Assembly: GCA_950295325.1 (NCBI GenBank)
Contig: OX485806.1
Location: 37,076,001-37,140,000 of the forward strand
DNA: 64,000 nt
Direction: 5' to 3'
Source of the DNA: Polytrichum commune
Taxonomy: Eukaryota; Streptophyta; Polytrichopsida; Polytrichales; Polytrichaceae
The notes beneath the pieces are model-generated. The model saw only the letters and a list, made by a program, of their open reading frames with translations. It made no database searches and was not told the DNA's origin. This document shows, one piece after another, positions 12,551 through 23,478 of this stretch. Both the position numbers and the translations under genes were made by a program. How positions within the stretch are numbered: the stretch's first letter is position 1; every line of letters starts with the position of its first letter.

Positions 12551-13000
12551 TTGGACTTCATATGAATTTTTGAGCGACAAAAAACCGAGACTATGTCCAA
12601 ACTTCCAAAAACTAGTAAAAAAGTGCAGATTCAAAGGGAACAGCAAAGAATTGCGACCATATATTTTATGGAAGTATAAATATTATTTCATATTCATGTA
12701 GAGGACTTCATTACCTATCCATGGATACCAAGAACTTATTTTTTGGACTTCATATGAATTTTTGAAAGCCAAAAAACCGAGACTATGTCCAAACTTCCAA
12801 AAACTAGTGAAAAAGTGCAGATTCAAAGGGAACAGCGTAGAATTGCGACCATATACTTTGTGGCAGTAGAAATATTATTGCATATTCATGTAGAGGACTT
12901 CATTACCTATCCTTGGATACCAAGAACTCATTTTTTGGACTTCATATGAATTTTTGAGAGCAAAAAAACCGAGACTATGTCCAAACTTCCAAAAAAATAG
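12551..13000. repeat. 192-bp tandem repeat in element C
   Basis: TTGGACTTCATATGAATTTT starts at about 12551, 12743 and 12935, a 192-bp period with about 2.3 units. The copies are nearly identical, sharing AACCGAGACTATGTCCAAAC and GTAGAGGACTTCATTACCTA. Confidence 0.9.
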
Positions 13001-13239
13001 TGACACACTCTTATAGTTTTGACTTATGATGTTTAGACTTAAAGTGTTGGATTCATTAGGTAGGAAGGGGTGTGTGTAACTTTTGAATGTATTGGTGATT
13101 GACCATTGAGGTTGAACTTAGTAATGGAATGTGAAGGCCTGTAAAGAAGAGGCCACCATAAGTTATACAAGTATTTGTTAATACTTAAACTTGTGTGCTT
13201 CATGGAATCAACAAGCGAAGTTTTGGCCGAAATTGCTAC

Positions 13240-13790
13240 TAGATTCGAGAGTTAAGCTATTGGTTGCTGGGCCGGAAGCCTCAGTTGGGACCGCTCCAGA
13301 TTCGAGAGTTAAGCTGCTGGTTTGCTGGGCCGGAAGCCTCAGCTAGGACTGCTACAGATTCAGAGTTAAGCTGCTGGTTTGCTAGGCCGGAAGCCTCAAT
13401 TGGGACTTTTACAGATTCGAGAATTAAGCTGTTGGTTTGCTAGGCCGGAAGCCTCAATTGGGACTTTTACAAATTCGAGAATTAAGCTGTTGGTTTGCTG
13501 GGCCGGACGCCTCAGCTGGGACTGCTATAGATTCGAGAATTAAGCTGTTGGTTTGTTGGGCCGGACGCCTCAGCTGGGACTGCTACAGATTCAAAGTTAA
13601 GCTGCTGGTTTGCTGGGCCGGAAGCCTCAGCTGGGACTGCTACAAATTCGAGAATTAAGCTGCTGGTTTGTTGGGCCGGACGCCTCAGCTGGGACTGCTA
13701 CAGATTCAGAGTTAAGCTATTGGTTTGCTGGGCCGGAAACCTCAGCTGGAACTGCTACAGATTCGAGAGTTAAGCTAAAGACCGAGTATA
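13240..13790. repeat. 58-bp GC-rich minisatellite
   Basis: GGCCGGAAGCCTCAGCTGGG recurs roughly every 58 bp from 13270 to 13732, about nine units, each with CTACAGATTCGAGAGTTAAG. It belongs to element B and directly follows the insertion point of element C. Open frames across it are repeat artefacts. Confidence 0.9.
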
Positions 13791-15087
13791 AGCCGGGTAT
13801 GGGCCAAAGGCATTAGGGGATTTGGGTCCACAATTAAAGGGTGGCCTAGGGGGAATGAGCTTATGGGTAGTGAGTTGAGGGTTGGTGTGCAAATTAGTGT
13901 AGGGAGAAGGGGATAAATAGAAAATAGCGTTTTTCAATGTTTGTACTCTTATTATGGAATAAATTGGTGTGTAAGAGTTAATGGGAATTGAAATGGGTTT
14001 TTACGAAGTTGGTAAGAGGGAGTTATGTGAACATGAATGTGATACCCATGCCCTCACCCGGACTAGGACGCTTAAGGGTGGGCAGTTTGGCCTCACAGGG
14101 TGCTACTTCTCTGAATTCGGGGGAGAATGTAGAGCTTCAGTGAGTGCTCCTAGGGAGCTGATTGGCAATGCCCACAACAAATTGGAGGTCCACATAATTG
14201 AATAGGCGGGATGAGAGTGGAGCATTCGGAAAATGTCCAGCAGCAGTGAAGGGTATGCACAAGGCCGGGCTGGTTGGATGCTATATTGGGCAGAAGGAGT
14301 GGTGAATTCGGTGGAGGGCATTGCCTCTCAGTGCAGCGGGAATAGATTCGGAGGCCACGGAGTTAGCTTTGTAGCAGGGTCGGAAAGAAGCCAGCAGCCG
14401 TAGCGGGTTGAATGCCGAGAGGGGGAGGCCAGGTGACGGCTTCCAGTGGAAACCAACAGATCCGAGGAGGAGACCTCCAGGGGGTGAGGTCCAGCAGATC
14501 CGGGGAGGACACCTCCAGGGGGTGAGGCAGTGTAACATGGGACCTAAGGGAATTAGGCAGCGGATGGAGCTGGCACCTTAATTGGTGCCTAAGCTAACTT
14601 AGTGGGGGTTATTAGAGGTAGGGTTTAGGGCTTTGGGTTTAGTGTGTTGATGATTCCATTAGTGAGTGTGTAGGCAATTACCACAAGGAAAAGAAAAGTA
14701 TTTCTAAGTACTTGGGCCTTGTGCCATTTTAATGAAGTTGGTTGTATTGAGGTTATACCCGAAATATTGTATCCTATGTTCAAATTATCAAGTACAGATA
14801 GTTTGGTGTGTGCTAGCCTAAGCCTCTACCCGGACTAGGACGCATAAGGGTGGAGGTTTAGGCCTCACAATACCAATTGCCCAATTTTACATGAGGCACC
14901 AAACATGGCCAAAAATACATATAATTACGGCCACACGTAAAAGGAACGTCTAGTATTAGAATTGGACAAAAAAATTATATGAATGGACACATGACACTTA
15001 TACCAAGGTACTAAGATGCAAAACAAGAAATAATTGACCTCCAATGCACACCTAAATAGCAAAAAAATGCCATTGATGTGGTTTAAG

Positions 15088-15109
15088 TTAGGGTTTAGGG
15101 TTTAGGGTG
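15088..15109. repeat. Short telomere-like TTTAGGG run
   Basis: Three consecutive copies of the plant telomere motif (TTAGGG, TTTAGGG, TTTAGGG) lie inside the split DNA element. It is too short to call an interstitial telomere of chromosomal origin. Confidence 0.6.
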
Positions 15110-15431
15110 ATTATTAAATAATAATAAAAATATTTCTTGATAAAGATTATGAACTATCTACTTATTTATGTAAAATTTATTGATCAAATAATAGTAAATC
15201 ATGATAAACACCAAGATCAATGCGACATAGTCCTTAAGTCCTTTGTCCCAAAGTAGTACCTCAACCGTGAATGCCCCCAAATACTTTGAAGCGGGTGTTC
15301 ATATCAAGAACCCAATTAAGAACTCATATCAAGATGATTTAGGTAGGACGACCCAAACATAAGACCATGTTGTTGTGGTCCATATATTAATTTGAGACAA
15401 GAGAAAGTCTCAAATTAACGAATATAGTGAT

Positions 15432-16075
15432 ATAAGTAGTTAGTATGCAAACTAAAGAATATGATATAATTTAGTTGGTAAAAAACAACAATGTAGGTAA
15501 GAAATTATACCTACACGTAACTCCCAATGGTATTAAGAAGGAAAAGACTGTAGATATTAGATAGGCAGGGTCTACCCTCCACAAGATGTCTACAATAAAT
15601 AGCAGATTAAGTGCGCTATGGTATATTTCCACTGTTGAACTTCTCTATTATCACTTCTTATAAACAAGATTGCAAATGTTGTTATGAATGATGGAATTTT
15701 GGATGAGAACCATATCAATTATTGAAGCATCGTTTGGTATAATCTGCATCCTAACAATTTTGTACTGAAATATTATCATTGATGATAGAATTTGGATGAA
15801 AAATCAGTTAGTGAGAGATAACTTTTACAACAATATAAATTTACAATGCCGAATTTCTTTTTGCAAGGGATGACAAAGAATGGTAGGTTTATATTTAGTG
15901 TTGGTAATACTACACAAACGGATTATAGTTAGCATTGAGGAAGACAAATAGAATTGGTGATACTAAATACATTATTAAGTGTAGTATCACACTTATGGAC
16001 ACCCTCTTACAAATCATCTTCAAATATCTTACACACCTTATTCTTGACGAAGGAAAACTTGAAAAGAAACAATCC
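15432..16075. repeat. AP2-array flank, copy 2 (right part)
   Basis: The array sequence continues from 6948. It matches 29460-30100 and 44770-45370, sharing GAATATGATATAATTTAGTT, TACCTACA.GTAACTCCCAATGG and ACACCCTCTTACAAATCATC. It breaks near GAAACAATCC, where a different sequence begins. No gene is seen. Confidence 0.7.
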
Positions 16076-18345
16076 TTGTGGTGACAATTGTAATTCCAAG
16101 CGAAGTATCAACCCACAAGATTGGCTGGATGGATGGATTATCCTAGTGCCTCTAAGCAATGACATTCTAATTTTGATAATGCATAGCTTGATATAAAGGT
16201 TTAATGGAGGATATCATGCAGAACACTATACAAAACATTATGCAAAGCACTAACGTGGAATCTAATGCAAAAGACTAATGTAAAAGACTAATGTAAAACA
16301 TGCTTGCTAGATTTTCTTAATTTAGCTTGACTACCTTTCAACTCTAGCAAATGTCACGAGCGCTAATATGGACATCCCACATACATACATGATTAGCTTC
16401 CAATACCCTCAACCTCCAAGCTCATTGCTTGGTCACCAAACCCTCCTATACATGCTTTTCAAACTCTCCCGTTAGTAAGTAGCCAATAGTTAATGTGGAC
16501 TTCCATCCATGGAAGTCCACTCTTAAGTTGTTCATTGTGTTGCCAAAACAACACTAAAACAATCTGGAGCAAATTGTCAGGTATGATCTGGGTGGGGTTG
16601 GTCGGCTAAGCCACATCATCCATATAAGCCTCTAGGACTTGGAACAGGGCCCCTACTCCACCGTTAAGTATGTTTTCTTGTCTCTCCACAAGGTTTTGGA
16701 GCCAAATAGTCATTTCTGCTTAACCGTTGGGGTTAGAAGCCCAACAGCTTCATACGACCATAACTTCCACATATGATTTATGATGCTCTCAAGCGACCAT
16801 TTATTCTATTGTCATTTATTCTTTATGTAGATGCCAATGTATCCATCACTTCCCCCATTCAGCCAAGTGTTGAAGAAATTATGGTTGTTCAAATATGGGC
16901 AGTCATGGGTGTCACTCCCAAGGCAATGTTGTCCTGGGGTGTTGTCCCAGGACATCATTACACTCAAATTGTCATATCTCCTGGCTTACAGCTCCTTTTG
17001 AGGTGTTCTTTAGCATTCTAGAATTATGCCGTAATAAGATACTCAATACTCATGGCCTTACCCTCGTGACTTCTAGTCTTTTTGGGTGGCAGACGTTCTC
17101 AACGTCCGGCCCTTTTACCCACACTACGATCACATGGGCCCTCTTACCAATGGCACCACATGTCCCGGATGTCACTTCGGGGTCCCCTTTGTGCCCATGG
17201 TGTTGCGGGCACTCCTCATGAAGAGGTGAGTGACAATAATTTAGAAATAATATAAAGACTAATGTAAAACCTAATGAAATAAAAAATGAAGTAACAAATT
17301 AAATAATCATAATTTTAGAATATCAAAAGATAATGTAATTAGGCAATAACACAACTCTTCAATAGAGTTTGAAAACCTTGCTATTCAACATTTATAAGAT
17401 TCATAAAAAAAATTTGTCCAACATTCATATTTCTATTAATCTAATAGCTTTATCTTCTTATCTACATAGAGAGGGAAGAGAGGAACACTATCATAACTGT
17501 GAGACTTAGAAAGTGAGAAGTGAGTCTCCGTGCTCCCTTTGAGGGACTATGCCTTCCAATCATAAAGCCTTAATAGTCGTATATGTATTCATACGTACAT
17601 CTAACTGTTGGTGTTTGCGGCCGCCATTACCCTAGTCATCATTCTCTAAATTCCTAGATGTAACGGTCTTAGTTCTCCAACCATTTGATTCAATGGCCTT
17701 CATCCGCTTGACTTCATCCGCTTAATACCATCCTCTGTTCGTTGTTGTCCTACGTTTACGCTTTCATCCGTTCAATGTTTCATCCGCTTGACGTCGTCTT
17801 TCGTTCGTCGCCGTCCTCCATTTGACGTTGTCCTACATTGTCCTTCAACCATTCGATGTTATCTTATATTTTTCATCCATTCGTCATTATTCTTCATTAT
17901 TCTTCATCCATTGTCTAAATATTTTTATACTAACTAGATGATCTTTATCTAATTTCTAATCACTGGCTTCTTTTCTATTTAGATTGTGAACTTTAATCCA
18001 ACTGTAAGTGGTTAAGTTAATTTATTTAGATAAATAATAAAATAATTAAAATAGTAATAAAATAATTGAGAAGGTTCTACGGACACATGCGTAACAATTT
18101 TTCTTTGTATCCGCCTACATATTATTTTTGCTTTAACACTAGCTCATCTTAGGATAATTTCAATCAATCTAACGAACAGGATTTGAAACCAGGTCAGTCT
18201 AGACCTAATACCAGTCTCTCACACAACTTACAGCCACATTCTAAAATTTATTAACCACTTATATAATGACTAATTTTAATAACTAACTTCCTTGTTTTTA
18301 TAGAGTGTGGACCTTAATTCAAACTGCGAGAGGTTTGAATGGCTA
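16076..18345. other. Insertion in the array carrying a decayed family S copy
   Basis: Related array copies run from GAAACAATCC directly into CAATCC.ACTACATTGTTTA (26625 and 30092). Here about 2.27 kb intervenes, with ACAATCC on the left and ACAATTCC on the right as possible remnants of a target duplication. The inserted DNA includes the decayed family S element at 16292-17235. It also holds a stretch at about 17690-17900 with many short CATCCGTTCGA-type repeats. No open gene is recognisable. Confidence 0.45.
16292..17235 (+). mobile_element. Family S element, decayed copy
   Basis: This is a diverged version of the 975-bp element at 48584-49558. Shared parts are TGCTTGCTAG, the inverted repeat GGACTTCCATCCATGGAAGT, ACATGGGCCCTCTTACCAA-like sequence, GTCACTTCGGGGTCCCCTTT, and the end GGCACTCCTCATGAAGAGGT. 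No 5-bp target duplication survives (ACTAA versus ATAAT). Frames open here (for example 16773-17221) are the same LTR-like sequence and are not genes. Confidence 0.75.
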
Positions 18346-18522
18346 ACAATTCCCAATTCCACTATATTGTTTATGATATTTAATACCAATTACCTTATTT
18401 TGAAGCATATGCTAGGTTACACTAATGTTGAACAACGTCTCCATTAGTATCATCTCATGACTCTTGGCATTCAAATGTGCTTAATAAAATCAAAGCACGA
18501 CTATGTTCACTATTGAGGTATA
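18346..18522. repeat. Array block shared with 31947-32085
   Basis: GCTAGGTTACACTAATGTT, CATCTC.TGACTCTTGGCATT and CAAATGTGCTTA occur in the same order at 31970-32050. Here the block lacks the family G insertion found at 30141-31946, so TAATACCAATTACCTTATTTTG is an approximate empty version of that site. The LINE fragment begins at its right end. Confidence 0.7.
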
Positions 18523-20288
18523 TACTAGCATGGACCACCTTGTTGGGATCCTTCACAAGTTTGGTAATGCCTCAGGATTTGAGATAAATTGGCATAAAAG
18601 CGTGGTGTATTGGTGCAGTTGAGGACGTCCGCCAAGATGGGTGGGAAAATGCCAATGAAAATAGGCAAGTATTAGGGACCTATCAAAACTTCTAGGCACG
18701 CCATTCAATCTTAAGCTGGAACTACATGATGAAGACCAATTTCTTGTCAATAGGGTTAAGGGCAAACTCAAATATTGGAGCTCCATGAACTTGTCACTTG
18801 CGGGACATACCTTCATCGTTAATCAAGTCTTCATGTCATCCCTGTGGTATTTTATTACGGTGTGGGCCAGGTCAAAGAAAGTTTTGGGGAGGATTAAAGC
18901 TCTACTCCGCAATTACCTCTAGTCTAGATTAGAAAACACGGCCAGAGCACGTGTTAATTGGGATGATTGCACAATGCCTAAGAAAGTAGGAGGTTTTAGT
19001 CTTACATCACCAGAAGACGCCATGAAAGCCCTCATAAGTAAATGGATTATCCAAGTCTTACGTCCTAGCAAATCCAACCTTTAAATTATTGTGAGGCATT
19101 GCATCATGCAGTTGCAACCTTCTCCCCATGGTCCATGGGATCCCTCTTTTAAGAAAGATTGTTTTCCCCACAATTCTCTACAAAAGGTGGATCGAAAGTT
19201 TGGCACCACATTACCCAATCATGGAAGGTAATGGCGAAAACGGTCACATACCTTTCTTTGACAACTCCCCAAGATATCTTGCAACTCAATCTTTGGTGGA
19301 GGGAGGAATACCATGAACTTCACTTTGGCATTATCATGAGTTGGGCATACACATTGAACATGAATGGGTTAAAATACTTTAGGCATATTTGGGACCTAGG
19401 GAAATACAATTTCTTGAATTGGGAGGATGCTAAAGATAAATTCTCTTTTGAAGAAGTCCACCATGACTTTTGGCTTAAACTTACCAAATTCTACGGACCT
19501 TTCCCTGAAACGATGCTCAACCAACAAAATGCCCACCTCACCTCACAAGAGTGGGTTGGTTTCTATAGAAACATGGAGAATGCACTGCCTCAATGGATTG
19601 TCAGCACTGGTTATCTCAAGGACTTTAGCCCTAGACTTGTTCAGTTTAGTGCCGAGTGTATGGGCACTTTCCCAAATTTACAGTGGAATCACAATATTTC
19701 ACCCTCACCGAAATTAAACCTAACACTAAGAATGCACCACCACCAACATTTTTTAGTGGTTGGATGATACGCGTTAGGATTGATAGGCTCACCAAAGGTA
19801 GTAGCAAAACTCAATTCAATTTTTTTTGGGGGGGGGGAAATTCGATCAACTTTTTTTTGACCCTGCTTGCTGGTGGTGGCCAGAGGTCACCTCCTTCTTT
19901 GCTTACTTGGCCAATGAAGGGAGGAAGTGGATCACAAAGCAAATCGGCCTCAAGAAATCAATATCGCACAAGTGGCGGAACAAAATTCCCCCCTCCACCT
20001 CCCCCAGGTGGAATACCATATATATGGCACAAAGCCAAGGCATAGAAAGAGGTGGCATTCCTCTAGTCGGTTATCCATAAGGTAGTGGCAGTTAGCAAGT
20101 GGCGCGGTAAAATTTGGGGGGTCAAAGGTCTTATTGTGACCCAAAGCAACTTGGTTGTTACTTGGAAGGATAGGCCTTAGATGAGAATTATTTCTTGATT
20201 TCCACTCGGGTTTCATTGTTTCGGCCGGGTTGGTTGTATTTTGGGTTCTCTCTTCAATTCAATTTTCAATTTGTGCCAAAAAGAAAAG
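18523..20288 (+). mobile_element. 5'-truncated LINE, locus A
   Basis: Decayed plant LINE (non-LTR retrotransposon) 3' half. From about 18530 a broken frame reads GFEINWHKS, then KGKLKYWSSMNLSLAGHTFI, a WYF..VWARSKK stretch and VNWDDCTMPKKVGGFSL. This is the thumb region that follows the YADD box in plant LINE reverse transcriptases. A 202-codon frame (19159-19767) continues with SKVWHHITQSWKVMAKTV and LQLNLWW, typical of the C-terminal domain. Stops and homopolymer slips (a T7G10 run near 19825) break the frame. The 3' end is near GTGCCAAAAAGAAAAGAC. ORF1, endonuclease and the YADD box are absent. Confidence 0.8.
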
Positions 20289-21372
20289 ACAATGTCCTCA
20301 TTTTTTTGCAAATTATGCACTACAACGTCTCTTGGTGCACATGATAGTTTCACTGACGAGTTTCTAGAGAAATATTGACTTGTTTTGAGACATTATTGGA
20401 GCTAGAAGTGCTTGAAGCAAAACAAGTTCAAATTGTGTATATTGAGACATTGTTGAGACATTACGTATATGAATGTCTCCATTCAAATATTCTTGGAGAA
20501 GATGTCAATTAGGGTGTCCGGTGGGTACATGTTGTTGCAGCTAACACTTAATGTTGCGGATGTCTAGAGATTTGGCTATCATATGTAAGTTACTCGCATG
20601 GTGAGAAAATTCATTATGTAGTTTCCATATCCTTTTTAGAGTTTGTAAGAACAATGCCCGGCAATTTTACAATCAAACATGGATAAATCCAAGTGAAAAA
20701 AATAAGCAACCTTACATTTTGCCATTTATGTAGTTTTCCATCTCCTCTTTAGAGTTTGTAATAACATTTCCCCGCAATTTTAGAATTGAGGATGGATAAA
20801 TCCAAGTAAGAAAATAAGCAACCTTACATTTTCCCACTTGATGTATGTTTGGGCATTGGATCTTGATATGCTTGCGGACGCGCATCCATAAGGTATTATC
20901 ACTACCACCGACCTAGTGAAGGCTATACTGAGCTACCAAGGGTAAATGTAGGAAGTTGTACGCCCACCAAGAGTTTGCACGCCACTGGCGATATTTTAAT
21001 TAGTGTGGGTTACTATTTGAAGTTACGTGTTGCTATATTTTTTCTTGCTAAGAGTATATTTTTACACAAATAACAACGGTAGTTAGTATGCACACTGAAA
21101 ATTATGATGTCACTTGGTTGGGAGAAAACGACAATGTCGGTAAAAAGTTAAAGCAGTGTGTAACTCCATATGGTAAGCCACATTAATTAGACAAAACAGT
21201 GTAGCTGCAGACATGCAATTCATTTCACATTTACTGCTTCTACTCGGAGTCTGTTCCTTTTTTGAAATGGAAATTCTAACTGCAATTGAATAATATCATG
21301 TGTAAGTTTCATGATTATGATGATTATATACTTTCAAAACAATACAAATTTGACAAGAAGTCATGATGACAT
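20289..21372. repeat. Duplicated flank, locus A (with 60220-61187)
   Basis: This non-coding block is nearly identical to 60220-61187, including GCACATGATAGTTTCACT, GGTAAATGTAGGAAGTTGTA, CCCACCAAGAGT.TGCACGCC and TGCAGACATGCAATTCATTT. The similarity starts inside the LINE 3' end, so the LINE and flank were duplicated together. A third partial copy is at about 39480-39530 and continues at 40622. No gene is seen. Confidence 0.8.
20610..20843. repeat. Tandem duplication of about 115 bp, locus A only
   Basis: GTAGTTTTCCATCTCCTCTT..AAGCAACCTTACATTTT occurs twice in succession here but once at 60546-60655. The two units are not identical, so the tandem copy is either old or was lost from locus B. 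Confidence 0.75.
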
Positions 21373-21387
21373 TTGTGTGCGTGTGTG

Positions 21388-21419
<32 letters not shown>

Positions 21420-21438
21420 TGTGTGTGTGTGTGTGTGT
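21373..21438. repeat. GT microsatellite with GTGC core
   Basis: (GT)n interrupted by a short (GTGC)n stretch. The left end of a family G element lies directly against it, and GT repeats also appear after that element's right end at 22525. Confidence 0.95.
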
Positions 21439-22524
21439 CCAAAATGATGTTCACATGTGTTCTTAAGTCTTTTGAGACCATTAGAAGTGATGTTTTAATG
21501 TTTATTGATTATTCACAAAAATATAAAAATAGTGAAGCTTGAAGGAAGTTATGTTTAAGCATTAGGCTTATGTGGAGTGGATTGATTAGAAGATTAGTAG
21601 TGTGAGGAAACTTCTTAGTTGGGGAGCGTAGTAGGTGGAGAACCAAGGGTAGTTCCTTGAGTTAAAAAATTGAATTAGGATCTAGGTTGTTCGTTTGAGG
21701 GACAAAAACTTAGAAGATAAGATGAGAGTCTACAAAGTAGGGGATGATTACGAAAACTTATCTTGAGGGTGTTCACCTACTTCCTCTCAACTCACTATAT
21801 AAGCTCTCATTTTTCCCTCTTTCTTCCTCTTTCCTTCGTGCTCCTTGGCACCCCAAGTGTTATAAGTGTGGGTGTGTAAGAAGCAAGATAGGAGCACGTG
21901 TGTGTGGATGGTTTTAGGGTGAAGAGCCAAGACTAGTTAGCCTTGAGGTGGGTTTGACTTCTTGTTAGGAGTAGCTTGGGTTGGAAGAATTTAGAGTGTG
22001 ATTTATAGTCTTCAAATTGTAGTACTTGGATTCATGATATTCATACTTATAATTATTTAGACTTACAAGGTTATGTTTGTGAAACATTGGAGCATTTAGT
22101 TTTGTTGGACTTACAAAGTTACATTATTGAAGTAAGTGAGCTTGTGTGTGTGTGTGGAGTAAGAGAGCAGCACGTAAGTATGCGAGGTTATAAGGTGAAG
22201 AGTCAAGATCAATTAGTCTTGAAGATTAGCCTTACGTTATTAGATGTGATTTAGACTCAAGGCATTCATGAACAAGTGCCTAGCTCTAGCATCTAGATTT
22301 TTAGTATTGGAATTATAGTATTTGGATTTATAGTATTCACTCTTATAGTTTTTTTTTACTTATGATGTTTAGATTTATAGTGTTGGATTTACATTGAATA
22401 AGAGCACTTAATTCAATGTATTGGAATGATACATTGAACTACCAATGAGGGAGTTATTACGTGTCAGTCAAACATTCTACACTCGGACTAGGACAAAATC
22501 AAGGGTGAAGAACTTTGGATGACA
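21434..22524 (+). mobile_element. Family G element inserted in a GT microsatellite
   Basis: It starts TGTGTCCAAAATGATGTTC and ends AACTTTGGATGACA (degenerate family end), with the conserved CTCGGACTAGGAC motif near 22482. Flanking pentamers are GTGTG and ATGTG, consistent with insertion into a GT run. The GAGACCATTAGAAGTGATG stretch is the uninterrupted version of the sequence split by element D. Length is about 1091 bp, shorter than other copies because no minisatellite is present. Confidence 0.7.
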
Positions 22525-23150
22525 ATGTGTGTGTGTGTAAAACGTTGAACTCATGTTGAACATAAGAAATATTATGTTGATGGCTTTGACTGTCCATTGC
22601 ATCCTTCAATGTAGTCTCAATATTCAGGATTATCCAAGGAAGGGGCACATAGTTTAATAGATCATTGGCCTGTTTTTTAATTGCTTACTTCTAGATAAAA
22701 AATTTAGCATATATGCAGCTCCCCCAACAAATAACCCTGAATTGAACAAGACACGGTATTTATAACCCTAGTTGTAAATTACTATGTTTCTAATATATAA
22801 CCCAGATGGTTTTTTCTCATTTTATACACTGATGAAGAATACTTGGCTACATCTACATTACAAGCATGGGATTATAATGGAGTTTTTCCTAAAGTCAAAC
22901 ACCTTTCTTTCATGTCATCAAAATTAGGAGTTTAGAATCCACTTGAACAAAACATTATTCAAACATGTGGGTCGGTTCCATAACCTTGGAATATGTCAAT
23001 TATATTGTGTGGGCTCCTCACACAAATTGGGAATATTCATTTACTATTCATAGATTTGGCTGAATTTCAAAATTTGGGTGGAGTCGTACTCCCGACATTA
23101 TGCACTGGAGTTATTGTTTACGAAAGAAATATTCACTAGAAACATTGATC
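22525..23150. other. Non-coding, present in locus A only
   Basis: AT-rich sequence with no recognisable gene. At locus B the equivalent flanking sequence (GAACTCATGTTCAACATTAA near 61280) joins directly, so about 580 bp here was either inserted in A or deleted from B. Confidence 0.45.
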
Positions 23151-23478
23151 ATCTCAACATTAATTAGTTGAAATAACTATCCATAGGTAAACTATCATTG
23201 AAAATGTTGACACTATTCACAATATTATCACTATACAAACCGGCACTTTTCATTATTCGTACCAATATCAATTTCTTCTTAATATTCTAACTTCCCTCCC
23301 ATCAAGGTACGATAGTGAGGTTGATGTCATATGACAAATATACAATGGAATACAACCTTGCGGTTGAATAATGTTATGAACACTCCTTCAACATATGAAA
23401 TGTTAAAAGTGGGGAGAAATTCCTCACCAAAACACAAGTTTTTGGAGAGTTCAAAAATCACGCCCATATGTCATTGTA

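Larger units (their letters stand above)
10189..13226 (+). mobile_element. Family G element C, nested in B
   Basis: It starts TGTAAGCCCAAAATGGTG, preceded by CCGAA at 10184-10188. CCGAA recurs at 13227-13231 just after CGAAGTTTTGG, taken here as an eroded 3' end that has lost the usual CCTCACA. The insertion lies at the minisatellite region of B. Without element D its length is about 1361 bp. The 3' boundary is the least certain in the nest. Confidence 0.6.
9758..14097 (+). mobile_element. Family G element B, nested in A
   Basis: It starts TATGAGCCCAAAATGG (TG mutated to TA) and ends AGTTTGGCCTCACA, flanked by perfect 5-bp repeats GGGTG at 9753-9757 and 14098-14102. It is itself split by element C; net length is about 1297 bp. 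The terminal CCCGGACTAGGACGCTTAAG motif is at about 14057-14077. Confidence 0.85.
8976..14869 (+). mobile_element. Family G element A, outermost of the nest
   Basis: It starts TGTGAGCCCAAAAATTAGTG and ends GGTTTAGGCCTCACA. Perfect 5-bp direct repeats ATACC flank it at 8971-8975 and 14870-14874. Its two halves (8976-9752 and 14103-14869) are separated by element B. Net length without B is about 1549 bp, matching other family members. The terminal CCCGGACTAGGACGCATAAG motif is at 14829-14850. Confidence 0.85.
6949..15431. mobile_element. ATCACTA-end DNA element, split by LTR insertions
   Basis: The ends are inverted repeats. The left end reads ATTATTATATTTGTTAATTT, and the right end, reverse complemented, reads ATCACTATATTCGTTAATTT. 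The flanks carry a matching ATAA (6945-6948 and 15432-15435); uninserted array copies read TTACATAAGTAGTTAGTA. Two family G elements (7238-8798 and 8976-14869) were inserted later. Removing them with one TSD each leaves about 1018 bp. Inverted internal arms (about 7048-7087 and 15249-15288) and a terminal hairpin TTTGAGAC..GTCTCAAA are present. No transposase was found, so it is non-autonomous. The superfamily is uncertain: the ends recall CACTA but the apparent TSD is 4 bp. Confidence 0.65.

Noticed and set aside
13437-13816. Open frames with repeated CWAGPDASAGTA-like peptides
   Set aside because: These are translations of the 58-bp minisatellite. The period is not a multiple of three, so different frames stay open by chance.
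15088-15109. Interstitial telomere
   Set aside because: Only three TTTAGGG-type units, inside a transposon; too short to imply a chromosome fusion or healed end.
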